Positions 51,886 through 62,011 of a stretch of DNA of 64,000 bases are shown here, piece by piece. The notes under the pieces are model-generated. The model saw only the letters and a list, made by a program, of their open reading frames with translations, searched no databases and was not told where the DNA came from. The stretch is from Bacteroidota bacterium (GTDB taxonomy: Bacteria > Bacteroidota > Bacteroidia > Bacteroidales > JAGNHN01). The position numbers and the translations under genes are program-made. Location of the stretch: NCBI GenBank assembly GCA_022710185.1, contig JAKLHK010000011.1:1-64000 (forward strand), written 5' to 3'. The stretch's first letter is position 1. Each line of letters starts with the position of its first letter.

Positions 51886-54288
51886 TTAAAATTCGATCAT
51901 GACGCCCAGAGTGGGCAATACGGTTCCGCTGGTGTTCTCCAGGTAGCGCAGCTGATATCGCTGCTCCTCCAGGGGAGCCCCGGGGTTGAGTACCACCGGC
52001 AACCCGTTCTCGTCCCGGTTGTAGAGTACCGCGGGCTGTTCCGCCTGGAAGTTGTAGAGGTTCTGGATATCAAGATACAGCATCAGGGACCAGCGGTCGA
52101 AGTAGAACTGTTTGTCAACCCTGATGTCGAGCTGGTGGAAGGTCCCCAGTCTGAGGGAATTGAACCTGGAATAGTCGAGGTATCCCATGCCGCGGGCATC
52201 CCAGGCCAGGCGACTGGCGGAACGTTCCTCATCGTATGGGGTGTAAGGTGAGCCCCCAACCAGGCGCCACTTTGCGCCGATGTCCCAGTTTCCTTTCAGG
52301 CTGCGGGTAAGCGTGAAGTTGAGCAGGTGACGATTGTCCCAGGCGGTAGGTACATAACTTCCGCTGATATCCTTGAACTCGCTCCGCACCAGGGTGTATG
52401 AGAGGATCACGTTGAAGCCCGCCAGGTCACGGTTACGGTAATAGAGCTCAGCCCCGAAAGCGCGCCCCTCTCCGCGCGAATCCACCGCTTCGTCCCCGAA
52501 AGTACCGAAATCGGCGCCCTTGGAGGCGATTGCCAGGCTGTCGCTGAGGGAGAAGGGGTATTGCGCGTAATCCTTATAAAATCCTTCCAGGGTGAGCCGG
52601 GAGTTCTTGTCGGGCATCAGTTCCACCCCGGCAACGAAATGGTCAGCCAGGATGTATTTCACCCCGGCTTCACGGTTCACCAGTGCCCCACTGGCGTCGC
52701 GGTAGCCCAGGGTGGTGTAGGGAGGCCGCTGATAATACCGCCCAAGGTTGGCATTGAGAAACAGCTTCTCGGTAAGGGCGTATGATGCGGAAGCCCTGGG
52801 GGAGAGCTGTTGCAGGGGATTGGACATGGCCTCGTCGTAGTTGCTGGCATCTGTGCGCAGGCCCGCCGAAACCGTCAGTCGCTCGTCAAGCCAGGATTGG
52901 CTCAGCTGGCCCTGAAGGTGGTAGGCGAAAAGTTCGAGACGGGTGGAATAGTCCAGGGTCTGCAATTCCCCAAAGGCGAATTGTGAGCGGCGGGTATCGT
53001 TTCCGTACTGTCCCAGCACGGCTCCGGCCCCATAGGTGATCTTGGTGTTCCCGATGCGCTGCAATCGCTCAAACCTTAGTTTGTTCTCGGCTTCGGAAGA
53101 AGCGTAATCAAAGGTGCGCGCGAGCCGGTCATCGTTATCAATGTATTTGTACGCGACATTATTAAGGTAGGAACGGCTGATCACCCAGGTGTCGAAGCCA
53201 TTATTGCGGAAATGCTTGTAAACGGTTCCCAGAGTGTAGCTCCACTGTTCATTGGCCGGAAGGTAATCAAGGATATATTGCTGTTCCTCCGTGGGTTCGG
53301 TTATGCCCAGGTTGAGTTCGTTGACATCGTAGGCAGCCAGGCCGATAACCGAGAGCTCATTCTTCTGGTCGATCTTCAGCTTATACTTGAACTGCATGTC
53401 GTTGTAGGTCGGCAAAAAGGGAAGGCCAATCAGGTTGAAGAGGAACTGAAGGTAAGACCTCCGTACCGAGAAGATGAGGGAAGAGCGATCGCTGAGCGGT
53501 CCTTCGGCACTGAAGGCCAGGTCGGTGGCCCCGAGGGTGGTGCGGAAGTTGAACTTATCAGGGTTGCCATCCACCTGGTTCATCACCAATACCGAGCTCA
53601 GGGCATTGCCCCGTGAGGCCGGGAATGCCCCGGAATAGAGGTCGATCTCGCGGATGAAGTCAACATTAAGGATGCCCACGGGTCCCCCGCTGGCGCCCTG
53701 GGTGGAGAAATGGTTGATGTAAGGGATCTCGACCCCATCGAGGACGAAGCTGTTTTCGTTGGGTCCACCTCCCCTGACGATGACATCATTGCGAAAGGAC
53801 ACGGACTGGGCCACACCCGGCAGCGACTGGATCACCTTGGAGATGTCGCGGTTGGCCCCGGGATTCTTGTCGATCTCGTCTATTCCCAGGGTGCGCAACG
53901 ATACAGGGCTCTCTTCCAGGCGGCGGAAAGGTGTGGCCTCCACCACCACCATCTCCAGGTCTACGCTGCGGGGCTTCATGGCGATCTGGACTGTGCTGGT
54001 CCTGGCATTGGTCACCAGTATGGCTTCAGTAATGATATCCTCGTAACCGATGGAAGTGGCCTTCAGCCGGATATACCCGGGCTTGAGTCCGGTGAAGCTG
54101 AAGTTCCCTTCCAGGTCGGAGGTACTGCCGATGGTGGGGTTGTCCCAGACCACGATATTGGTGAAGGGCAGAGGCTCGTTGGTCTCCGCATCGAATACCC
54201 GGCCTTTGATCACCCCGCTCTGCGCCGTGGTGAGGCCGGGAGCCAGCATTGAAGCCAGGAGCAGGCCAATGATAAATATCTTCCGCAT
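51886..54288 (-). CDS. TonB-dependent receptor, second copy
   Basis: From the ATG at 54288 (MRKIFII) the protein is 800 aa. A signal peptide is followed by a CarboxypepD_reg-like domain (SGVIKGRVFDAETNEPLPFTN to about 100). A plug includes KNPGANRDISKVIQSLPG and VIVRGGGPNENSFVLDGVEIP, and a barrel of about 550 residues ends in LGVMIEF. No SusD partner. An alternative ATG lies 9 bp upstream. It is followed by a DUF2271-like lipoprotein gene, suggesting co-operation. The ligand is unknown. Confidence 0.9.
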   Translation of the reverse strand: MRKIFIIGLLLASMLAPGLTTAQSGVIKGRVFDAETNEPLPFTNIVVWDNPTIGSTSDLEGNFSFTGLKPGYIRLKATSIGYEDIITEAILVTNARTSTVQIAMKPRSVDLEMVVVEATPFRRLEESPVSLRTLGIDEIDKNPGANRDISKVIQSLPGVAQSVSFRNDVIVRGGGPNENSFVLDGVEIPYINHFSTQGASGGPVGILNVDFIREIDLYSGAFPASRGNALSSVLVMNQVDGNPDKFNFRTTLGATDLAFSAEGPLSDRSSLIFSVRRSYLQFLFNLIGLPFLPTYNDMQFKYKLKIDQKNELSVIGLAAYDVNELNLGITEPTEEQQYILDYLPANEQWSYTLGTVYKHFRNNGFDTWVISRSYLNNVAYKYIDNDDRLARTFDYASSEAENKLRFERLQRIGNTKITYGAGAVLGQYGNDTRRSQFAFGELQTLDYSTRLELFAYHLQGQLSQSWLDERLTVSAGLRTDASNYDEAMSNPLQQLSPRASASYALTEKLFLNANLGRYYQRPPYTTLGYRDASGALVNREAGVKYILADHFVAGVELMPDKNSRLTLEGFYKDYAQYPFSLSDSLAIASKGADFGTFGDEAVDSRGEGRAFGAELYYRNRDLAGFNVILSYTLVRSEFKDISGSYVPTAWDNRHLLNFTLTRSLKGNWDIGAKWRLVGGSPYTPYDEERSASRLAWDARGMGYLDYSRFNSLRLGTFHQLDIRVDKQFYFDRWSLMLYLDIQNLYNFQAEQPAVLYNRDENGLPVVLNPGAPLEEQRYQLRYLENTSGTVLPTLGVMIEF

Positions 54289-54349
54289 GGTTTGCATTGT
54301 GGGTATGCGGAACAAACACGGATGCCGGAAAAAAGTTTGGGCTATTCCG

Positions 54350-55336
54350 TCATTCGATCCCGCTGAAATGCTTCATGAACTGCACACGCTCGTATGCGGC
54401 AGGGTTGTCGGCCTTGCGCACACTGAGTGCCCCGACGAAGTCATCGAGATGGGTGTATCCTTTGTCGTCCATCCAGGAAGAGAGGCCGTCCAGCATACGG
54501 GGGATAGCCCCGAAACCTTCCTTGTAGAGCACTGAGGCCAACTGCACCGCTTTCGCTCCGGCCAGAAGTTGCTTGATGACCGCATCGGAGTCATGGACCC
54601 CCGTGGATGCTGCCACATCGCAGTGCAGGCGGTCGCTGAGCATGGCAACCCAGCGGAGGGAGAGGGCGAGCTCATCCGGATGGCTGAACACATGCGAAGG
54701 AGTGACCTTCAGGTTCTGGATATCGATGTCGGGAGAGAAAAACCGGTTGAAGAGTACCATTCCGTCGATCCCGGTCCAACTCAGCTTCAGCGCGGTCTTG
54801 GCCAGTCCGGAGAAGTAGTGGCTGATCTTGAGTGCCACGGGGATCCTTACTTGCTTCTTGACCCGGCTGACGATATCGAAATAGATCTTTTCGTTCTCTT
54901 CTCCTCCCTGATAGGGATCAGAGGGCAGGATAAAGACATTAAGCTCCAGTCCGTGGGCCCCGGCTTCCTGGATGCGGCTGGCAAAGCCGGTCCATTCGGA
55001 AGCAGTGACGCAATTGATGCTGGCGATCACCGGGATATCCACACTGCGCCGGGCCTGACGGATGAGTTCGAGGTATTCGTCGATGGACCCTTCCTTCGAA
55101 TAATTGTGGATATAGTCCTCCGCTTCGGAATAATACTGGCCGATGGACGACTCGGACAGGGTCAGGGAACTTTCATGCCGTATCTGTTCTTCGAACAGGG
55201 ATTTGAGGACCACGGCGGCAGCGCCCTGTTTCTCCAGTTCCACGATGTTTTCTACCGAACGGGTCAGTCCGGAACTCCCGGCAATGATGGGGTTCTTCAG
55301 CGCAAGCCCCATGTATTTGGTAGAGAGGTCAGGCAT
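54350..55336 (-). CDS. Dihydroorotate dehydrogenase-like flavoprotein
   Basis: The protein is 328 aa with the FMN-barrel pattern. NPIIAGSSGLTRSVENI opens it, ASINCVTASEW holds the cysteine of type 1 enzymes (about residue 108), and the FMN-binding part includes AASTGVHDSDAVIKQLLAGAKAVQLASVLY. The family resembles PyrD but is annotated in many genomes only as DHODH-like. No pyr genes lie close, so its true substrate is uncertain. Confidence 0.8.
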   Translation of the reverse strand: MPDLSTKYMGLALKNPIIAGSSGLTRSVENIVELEKQGAAAVVLKSLFEEQIRHESSLTLSESSIGQYYSEAEDYIHNYSKEGSIDEYLELIRQARRSVDIPVIASINCVTASEWTGFASRIQEAGAHGLELNVFILPSDPYQGGEENEKIYFDIVSRVKKQVRIPVALKISHYFSGLAKTALKLSWTGIDGMVLFNRFFSPDIDIQNLKVTPSHVFSHPDELALSLRWVAMLSDRLHCDVAASTGVHDSDAVIKQLLAGAKAVQLASVLYKEGFGAIPRMLDGLSSWMDDKGYTHLDDFVGALSVRKADNPAAYERVQFMKHFSGIE

Positions 55337-55382
55337 AGGATAGGTATGAGGTGATTACGATGAGCGTTCAGTTATGGTATGC

Positions 55383-55390
55383 CAAAGGTA
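55383..55390 (-). promoter_or_regulatory. Putative -7 element of the DHODH-like gene
   Basis: TACCTTTG on the minus strand, 47 bp before the start codon at 55336; no -33 found. Confidence 0.4.
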
Positions 55391-55445
55391 TGGATACAAT
55401 AGATACGAAGGGCGGCTGTGGCCCGGGGAATGGCTTCCCGGGGGC

Positions 55446-57038
55446 TCACTTTCCCAGTATCTCCCGCTGCATTCTGCTATCACTCAGCACCTCCACCGCT
55501 TTCAGCATGGCCGGGTCGGTTTTCAGTATCACCTGGAAATATGCGGAAACGTCGAAGAGGTTGCGTGCCACCAGGGCCTTAAGTTGAAGCAGGATCAACT
55601 CGCTGGAGCGACCAAGTTCTGCCGGGTCCACCGGATGGCCGTTTTCTTCAGCCATAGCTTTCAGCTCATCGATCCATGAATGTGGAGCCTGGAACCCCTG
55701 GATGTAGGCACCGATATCGGGATGGTGCGACAGCAGCTCCTTGCGGTGCTGTTCAGTATAGGCGAGTACCAGGTCGTTCATAAGCCCCTCCCCGGCCAGG
55801 TCGGCATACAGCTCGGTGTAGGCCGTGGAGTCCCAGGGGATAAAGAGGTCGGGCATGATGCCGCCCCCTCCATAGACTGTGCGCCCCCCGCGGGTGGAAT
55901 ACTTGAGCGAATCAGGAAACTGTATGGAGTCTGCATTGACATATTCTCCGTGTTCATAGCGTGAGACCAACTCCATCATGTACTCGTCCGAACCCGCTTC
56001 GTAAGGTTTTTGGATACAGCGGCCCGAAGGGGTAAAGTAGCGGGCAGTGGTGAGCCTTATCGCGGATCCATCAGTCAACGGAAACTGCTTCTGCACCAAT
56101 CCTTTGCCAAATGAACGGCGGCCGATTACCACGCCCCGGTCCCAATCCTGCACCGCCCCGGCCACGATTTCGGACGCGCTGGCCGAACCTTCATCAATCA
56201 GCACACACACCTCGCCTTTCTCGAAACTTCCCAGCCAGGTGGCTTCCATTTCCTGACGGGGGCTGTTGATCCCCTCGGTGTACACGATGAGGCGGCCCGG
56301 GGCTAGAAACTGGTCAGCCAGTTCCACGGCGGCAAAGAGGTAACCCCCACTGTTGCCCCTCAGGTCGAGGATGATTTTCTGCAGGCCCTCCCGCTTCAGC
56401 TGGCGCACGGCATCCTGGTACTCGGCCATAGTGTTCTGCGCGAAACGGTTGAGCTTGATATACCCGATAGCGGGAGCGGCCATGAAGGCAGCGTCGAGGC
56501 TGGTAATGGGAATGTTGTCACGGATAAGGGTATATTCTGTGGGATTGGACCGGCCCTTCCGCAGTATCCCCACCCTGACCTTGCTCCCCTTCGGACCGCG
56601 CAGGTGCTTGAATACAAACTCATTGTCTACATGGCGGCCCGTAGCTTCCACCCCATCGATACTCACAATGCGGTCGCCAGCTATCAGTCCGGCCTTCTCC
56701 GAGGGCCCCCCGGTGATGGCCGAGATGATCAGGATGGTGTCGTGCCAGATCTGGAACTGGACGCCTATTCCTTCAAAGTTGCCGCTGAGCTCCTCGTTCG
56801 CATCTTTCAGATCCTCCTGGGAAAGATAAAAGGAATGGGGGTCGAGCGCCTCCAGCATGCCCACGATGGCCGTTTCGGTCAGGCGGTCAATGGAAGCGGT
56901 GTCCACATAGGTCATTTCGATATAGCTCAGCAGCGCTGACAGTTTGTCCCCGGCCTGACGGGGCGTCATATCCTGACCGAGGGCCGCATGCACTGCCGCA
57001 AGGAGCAGCAATGAGAGGGTAAACAGGGCTTTTCTCAT
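55446..57038 (-). CDS. S41-family C-terminal processing protease
   Basis: From the ATG at 57038 (MRKALFTL) the protein is 530 aa with a signal peptide ending near ALGQ. It has a PDZ domain (ISAITGGPSEKAGLIAGDRIVSIDG). The protease core has the catalytic serine in DEGSASASEIVAGA and the following lysine region RRSFGKGLVQ. It is expected to cleave proteins at C-termini in the periplasm. Reading up to 57119 would add an unrelated, non-signal leader. A TAACTTTG element lies 22 bp upstream at 57060-57067. Confidence 0.92.
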   Translation of the reverse strand: MRKALFTLSLLLLAAVHAALGQDMTPRQAGDKLSALLSYIEMTYVDTASIDRLTETAIVGMLEALDPHSFYLSQEDLKDANEELSGNFEGIGVQFQIWHDTILIISAITGGPSEKAGLIAGDRIVSIDGVEATGRHVDNEFVFKHLRGPKGSKVRVGILRKGRSNPTEYTLIRDNIPITSLDAAFMAAPAIGYIKLNRFAQNTMAEYQDAVRQLKREGLQKIILDLRGNSGGYLFAAVELADQFLAPGRLIVYTEGINSPRQEMEATWLGSFEKGEVCVLIDEGSASASEIVAGAVQDWDRGVVIGRRSFGKGLVQKQFPLTDGSAIRLTTARYFTPSGRCIQKPYEAGSDEYMMELVSRYEHGEYVNADSIQFPDSLKYSTRGGRTVYGGGGIMPDLFIPWDSTAYTELYADLAGEGLMNDLVLAYTEQHRKELLSHHPDIGAYIQGFQAPHSWIDELKAMAEENGHPVDPAELGRSSELILLQLKALVARNLFDVSAYFQVILKTDPAMLKAVEVLSDSRMQREILGK

Positions 57039-57059
57039 CCAATTTCGGGGTAAAGCGGC

Positions 57060-57067
57060 CAAAGTTA
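57060..57067 (-). promoter_or_regulatory. Putative -7 element of the S41 protease gene
   Basis: TAACTTTG on the minus strand, 22 bp before the start at 57038; no -33 seen. Confidence 0.4.
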
Positions 57068-57103
57068 GATAAATTAGGAACGGTTTTAGCCCAGGGGAAG
57101 GCC

Positions 57104-57808
<705 letters not shown>

Positions 57809-57845
57809 CAGGGACTGCCGAGGGGGTGAGATAGAGTACATTCAC

Positions 57846-57861
57846 CGGGGAATATTCCCCG
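57846..57861. other. Perfect palindrome between convergent genes
   Basis: CGGGGAAT-ATTCCCCG is a 16-bp perfect palindrome with no loop. It lies in the 59-bp gap between the rhomboid and transporter stops. It could extrude or bind a dimeric protein, but no role is apparent. Confidence 0.6.
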
Positions 57862-57867
57862 CCCTGC

Positions 57868-59349
57868 CTATTTCCCCGGAGGCTTATCCCGCATCACCAT
57901 GCGGTCGAACAACCACAGTAGGCCCGCCGTAGCCACGCCGATCGCAGTGAACAGCATCCAGATGTTCTGGGGATGATAGGTAGCCCAGAGGTGATCGGTC
58001 AACTGATGTGGCGTCATCCCCATCCGCTCCGCGGCCATCATGAAATAATCGTTGCTGGAAAATCCATCGCTTATGGGGGGAAGGTCGAGTCTCCGGATCT
58101 CCGCCTCCTCTCCCAGCAGGGTGATCTTGTCAGACATCCGGGCAAAAGGCCCTCCTGAAAGCAAACCGGCCAGGAAGTTGCCCCCGGCCAGGGGCAGGAA
58201 GGAGGCGCCCATGTATAGGGCTGTCTTATCCTGTGGAGCGATCCTGCCCACATATTCGGTAATCTTGGGGGAGCTGGCCATCTCCCCAATTCCAAAAATG
58301 AAGATGCTGACAAACAGGAACATCCCGTTCTGGAACATAAAGGAAAGCCCGATACCGAGCGCACTGACGAAGATCCCTGCCACCATGGCGTTGAGCGGTC
58401 GCATACGCATGACACCATAGGACACCAGGACCTGGAAGAGGATGATGTACATGGCGTCGATATTAGTCATCAGCTCGGCGGATATAGTCCCCTCCGGGGT
58501 ACCCACGGCTTGTGCGAAACGGGGTGAGACGGCTTTCAGGGCGTCATACACCACCCCGGTATCCACCCACTGGTCGATGAAAACGGGCAGGGTGTAAAAG
58601 AGTTGCATATACATCGTCCAGAAACCCACCACAATAACAAGGAAGGTCAGGAACTTCCAGTCGCGAAGGGCGGTTCCCACGTGGCCCAGGGCCCGGGCGA
58701 GGTCAGGAAGGACACGTCCGGCGGCCTTCTCCCGGGCCGGCTCACGGAAAAGCAACAATAAGAGGACAAGGTTGACCAGGATGACGGCCGCACCCATGGT
58801 AAATACATGTTCCCAGCTGATCAGGCGAAGCCGGGAGGCGAAGATCGGGCCGATGAAAGCGCCGATGTTCACCATCATATAGTAAATCCCGAATCCTATG
58901 CTCGAGCTCTCCTCATCGGTGGTTTTGCTTACCGTAGCAGCAATGATGGGCTTGAACAGCGACGCCCCCAGGGCCAACCAGAGGAACACCGCATACATCA
59001 TCGGATAAGACCTGACCTGACCCATGAGATAATAGCCAGAGGCCAGCATAACATAAGCCAGGATGAGGGTTCGCTTGTACCCGAACCGGTCGGCGAGGGC
59101 CCCGGTGACTACCGGCAGGAAATATAACAGGGCCACCACCGTGCCCATCAGCAATCCTTTCTGCTGCTGGCTGAATCCCAGGGCCCCGGTGTCGGTAGAA
59201 CCCGTAAGGTAAAGGGCCAGCACCATGAACATGCCGTACCATGCCCATCGTTCGAGGAGTTCCATGGCGTTGGCCACCCAGAAGGTCCGCGGAAAGCGGC
59301 TGAAGACACGTTCGATCCTACGCATAAGCCTGTCCGTTTCCGGCACCAT
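57868..59349 (-). CDS. POT-family proton-coupled peptide transporter
   Basis: The protein is 493 aa with about 12-14 transmembrane helices. The start motif ELLERWAWYGM near residue 30 is the ExxERF-type signature of POT/PTR transporters, followed by TGALADRFGYKRT. It imports di- and tripeptides with protons. The internal ATG at MRRIERVF would lose nine residues. It ends 59 bp from the rhomboid stop. Confidence 0.88.
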   Translation of the reverse strand: MVPETDRLMRRIERVFSRFPRTFWVANAMELLERWAWYGMFMVLALYLTGSTDTGALGFSQQQKGLLMGTVVALLYFLPVVTGALADRFGYKRTLILAYVMLASGYYLMGQVRSYPMMYAVFLWLALGASLFKPIIAATVSKTTDEESSSIGFGIYYMMVNIGAFIGPIFASRLRLISWEHVFTMGAAVILVNLVLLLLLFREPAREKAAGRVLPDLARALGHVGTALRDWKFLTFLVIVVGFWTMYMQLFYTLPVFIDQWVDTGVVYDALKAVSPRFAQAVGTPEGTISAELMTNIDAMYIILFQVLVSYGVMRMRPLNAMVAGIFVSALGIGLSFMFQNGMFLFVSIFIFGIGEMASSPKITEYVGRIAPQDKTALYMGASFLPLAGGNFLAGLLSGGPFARMSDKITLLGEEAEIRRLDLPPISDGFSSNDYFMMAAERMGMTPHQLTDHLWATYHPQNIWMLFTAIGVATAGLLWLFDRMVMRDKPPGK

Positions 59350-59367
59350 TACGTTAAAAGAATCTGC

Positions 59368-60942
59368 TCAATCCCGAATGCAGCGTACAGAAAATGCATT
59401 GACCTTCTGGAAGCCCCCCCGGTAGCTGCGGTCGTCCCCGGCATCCAGGTAGCGGGCCATGGCATCGGATGCCCCCGTAGCTTCCGAGGTCCAGAGCATG
59501 GCGCTGGTTCCCAGGGCAGCGAAGTTCGCACTCGCACCGTAGGCCCCTCCACCAGCCAGGGCCGTGAATCCATACAAGTCTGGGTTGCTGCCCCCGGCCG
59601 ACCATGTGCTGCCCGACCGGAGCTGGCGCCCCGCATCATACCCACGGAAGCCCAGCGAGTCCCAAATTCCGGAAAGGGAATCGTACTGGCTGTCCACATG
59701 GCCTTCCAGGAGTTTCCATTCCGCATCGGAAGGGATATGCCAGCCCAGGGGGCATATGCCCTGGGGGGAGGAAGCGTACTTCATCGCCTCATCCCAGGTG
59801 TAAAGGCCCCCGAATATCTGGCAGTTTGACGACTGGTTTTCGTAACAGTACTTTTCCATGACCGCGTTGCCGGTTTGCCCGGTCGCAGTGCTTACCATAG
59901 TCCCTACATCAAGGTTCTCCCTAAGCCAGCACTGACTTCCGATTTTAACGGTAGTGTATTGCTTTCCGGCGTATACCACGGCAGGGAGGCCCGGGCAGGG
60001 CTGGAAGCCTGCAGCCACCGGCAGGACGGTGAGCGTCTTCGACACCGTATCGGTCAACTGGTCGGCATCCCTGACCTGCAGACGGATGCGATAGGTCCCA
60101 ACGGAGGCATATTTCTGTGCCCCCAGGGTATCTGACTGGAAGGGAGTATCCCAACTGCCGTCCCCGTCCCAGTCCCAGCGGAAACGAAGATCGGAAAGGC
60201 TGCCGTCGGGGTCGTAGCTCGCTCCGGCATTGGCGAGGAAGGTCACGGCCGTCGTGCCGCTGGATGGATTCAGGGTGAATGCAGCCACAGGAGGGACACC
60301 ACCCACCGTCACCAATGCAGAGTCCCTGCCCACCAGTCCTTTGCTGTCCTTCACCTCAAGGTTTACCCAGTAGGCACCGGGCAGAGCATAGGTGTGTGTG
60401 GCCATGGGGTCGGCCGACCAGCCCAGGTCCCACTGTCCGTCCCCTTCCCAGTCCCAGCGAAAACGAAGGGCGGAAAGGGGATCTTCAGGATCAGATGAGG
60501 CGGAAGCATCGAAAGCAACAGCCTGATTGGGCATTACCGTCGACGGACTGAAGCTGAACTCCGCCAGTGGCGCGAAATTACCGGTCAGTACCAGGTCCAT
60601 GCTGGCCGAGCCTTGCGCTCCCTCTTCATCCACCGCCTCTGCCTTCAAGCGATAACTCCCTGCTCCCAAACCCTCTGTGTCCCACACATACGTAAGATCA
60701 GAGGATTCCACTTCACGGAGTAGCGTGCTCCCCAGATAGAGCCTGAGATAGGCAATGCGGCCGTCATCGTCGGTGGCCCTGATACGTACCACCACCAGGG
60801 AATCTATGGCAATGGTGCTGCCGGACGCGGGTGACTGAAACGCTACCCCGGGCGGAAGGTTCTCGTCATCCTTGGTGCATGACCACATGATCAAGGACAA
60901 AAGGGCCAGGCAGGCCAGAATCAGCGTGCTCCATCTGCTCAT
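59368..60942 (-). CDS. PKD-repeat lipoprotein with FISUMP domain
   Basis: From the ATG at 60942 the protein is 524 aa. The lipobox is IMWSC near residue 22. An Ig-like domain (about 35-118) is followed by two PKD domains, each with FRWDW-(E/D)-GDG and a closing VKDSKG or VRDADQ. The C-terminal FISUMP domain has GSQCWLRENLDVGT and CPLGWHIPSDAEW. It is a cell-surface protein of unknown ligand. The -7-type TACATTTG at 60947-60954 sits only 5 bp upstream, so the mRNA may be nearly leaderless. Confidence 0.85.
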   Translation of the reverse strand: MSRWSTLILACLALLSLIMWSCTKDDENLPPGVAFQSPASGSTIAIDSLVVVRIRATDDDGRIAYLRLYLGSTLLREVESSDLTYVWDTEGLGAGSYRLKAEAVDEEGAQGSASMDLVLTGNFAPLAEFSFSPSTVMPNQAVAFDASASSDPEDPLSALRFRWDWEGDGQWDLGWSADPMATHTYALPGAYWVNLEVKDSKGLVGRDSALVTVGGVPPVAAFTLNPSSGTTAVTFLANAGASYDPDGSLSDLRFRWDWDGDGSWDTPFQSDTLGAQKYASVGTYRIRLQVRDADQLTDTVSKTLTVLPVAAGFQPCPGLPAVVYAGKQYTTVKIGSQCWLRENLDVGTMVSTATGQTGNAVMEKYCYENQSSNCQIFGGLYTWDEAMKYASSPQGICPLGWHIPSDAEWKLLEGHVDSQYDSLSGIWDSLGFRGYDAGRQLRSGSTWSAGGSNPDLYGFTALAGGGAYGASANFAALGTSAMLWTSEATGASDAMARYLDAGDDRSYRGGFQKVNAFSVRCIRD

Positions 60943-60946
60943 AATA

Positions 60947-60954
60947 CAAATGTA
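60947..60954 (-). promoter_or_regulatory. -7-like element abutting the PKD lipoprotein start
   Basis: TACATTTG on the minus strand ends 4 nt before the ATG, implying a leaderless or near-leaderless transcript if active. Confidence 0.35.
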
Positions 60955-61042
60955 GGGAAACAGTTTCAGCTCCCTTGACTCAGGAGTGAGACCCCCATGA
61001 TCAAGCAAACAGCAAATGAATAATCGAATAAGCTATTGATTA

Positions 61043-61330
61043 TCAAGCCTTCTTGCATCCTGCCCTTCCCCCTCCGCCGAAGAAGATCATCACGCCCAGG
61101 AGGTAACCGAAATCATACCACCCTCCGGCATTGGGAAAGGCGTAGATGGAATAGTCGGTGAACAGGCTGCCGATGAAGCTGAATAGGATGATAAAGCCGT
61201 GAAGCAGTCCCCAGAGGAAGCCAGCCGGTTCCTCCACAGGCACAATGCTCTGCGTGGCACAGGAAGTCGACATTACCCCCAGGAGGATCACTGCGGCGAT
61301 CCAGGGAAGAAGACGAGGAATACGTTTCAT
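61043..61330 (-). CDS. Small membrane lipoprotein, unknown
   Basis: The protein is 95 aa. The lipobox STSC lies near residue 24. One or two hydrophobic helices follow (GLLHGFIILFSFIGSLF, FGYLLGVMIFFGGGG). Similar small lipoproteins are widespread, but I know of no function. Confidence 0.65.
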   Translation of the reverse strand: MKRIPRLLPWIAAVILLGVMSTSCATQSIVPVEEPAGFLWGLLHGFIILFSFIGSLFTDYSIYAFPNAGGWYDFGYLLGVMIFFGGGGRAGCKKA

Positions 61331-61386
61331 GAGGTTTGGGATTGGCCGCCCGAAGTTACGATAGAATCTGTAGCATCCATTGTCTC

Positions 61387-61947
61387 TTACAGCATGCCCA
61401 GCCAGTTTTGCATCATCCTCAATCCATCCTCGGTGATTACTGACTCCGGATGGTACTGCACCCCTTCGAGCGCCAGCTCGCGATGGCGCAGGCCCATCAC
61501 CACCCCCCTGGCATCCCTGGCAGTGACGCAGAGCTCCCCGGGCAGGCCGTCCTCCTGTACCGCCCAGGAATGGTAGAGGCCGACGATGGTTCCCTCATTT
61601 ATTCCCTCATACAAGGGGGAGGGCTGAGCCAGGGACAGCTGCGCAGCCTTGCCATGGCGTACCTGCTCAAGTCGGAAAAGGCTCCCGCCGAAGGCCACGG
61701 CCAAAGCCTGATGACCCAGGCAGACGCCGAGCAGCGGTAGCCTTCCTGCGGAGGACCGGATCAGCTGCATCATCAGGGGGAAGTCGCCGGGCAGGCCCGG
61801 GCCGGGGGAAAGGATGAGGCCGTCGACTCCGTCCAGGCAAGGGACGTCGTCCCTCAGGCTGGACCACACGATCACCTCCACTCGGCCTGAAGAACGCAGC
61901 AGCTCCACCAGGTTCCAGGTGAAGGAATCATTATTGTCGAGGATCAA
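61387..61947 (-). CDS. pabA: Glutamine amidotransferase subunit of aminodeoxychorismate (or anthranilate) synthase
   Basis: The best start is a TTG at 61947, giving (M)ILDNNDSFTWN, which matches the MILLIDN...DSF opening of PabA/TrpG; no ATG fits. The protein is then 186 aa. The nucleophile motif is GVCLGHQ and the end carries the HPES triad part. It hydrolyses glutamine and feeds ammonia to PabB. It is divergent from pabB. No trp genes are near, so the folate pathway is favoured. TACTTTTG at 61990-61997 on this strand may be its -7. Confidence 0.85.
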   Translation of the reverse strand: MILDNNDSFTWNLVELLRSSGRVEVIVWSSLRDDVPCLDGVDGLILSPGPGLPGDFPLMMQLIRSSAGRLPLLGVCLGHQALAVAFGGSLFRLEQVRHGKAAQLSLAQPSPLYEGINEGTIVGLYHSWAVQEDGLPGELCVTARDARGVVMGLRHRELALEGVQYHPESVITEDGLRMMQNWLGML

Positions 61948-61955
61948 TACCTTTG
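61948..61955 (+). promoter_or_regulatory. Putative -7 element of pabB
   Basis: TACCTTTG on the plus strand directly abuts the TTG start codon of pabA on the other strand; 57 bp before the chosen pabB ATG. Confidence 0.45.
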
Positions 61956-61989
61956 TGGTGATGGTGCTGAGTATTTTACCGGAAGAAAG

Positions 61990-61997
61990 CAAAAGTA
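61990..61997 (-). promoter_or_regulatory. Putative -7 element of pabA
   Basis: TACTTTTG on the minus strand, 43 nt before the TTG start; the two 5' leaders of pabA and pabB would overlap. Confidence 0.4.
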
Positions 61998-62011
61998 CGC
62001 AGAAGGAATGG

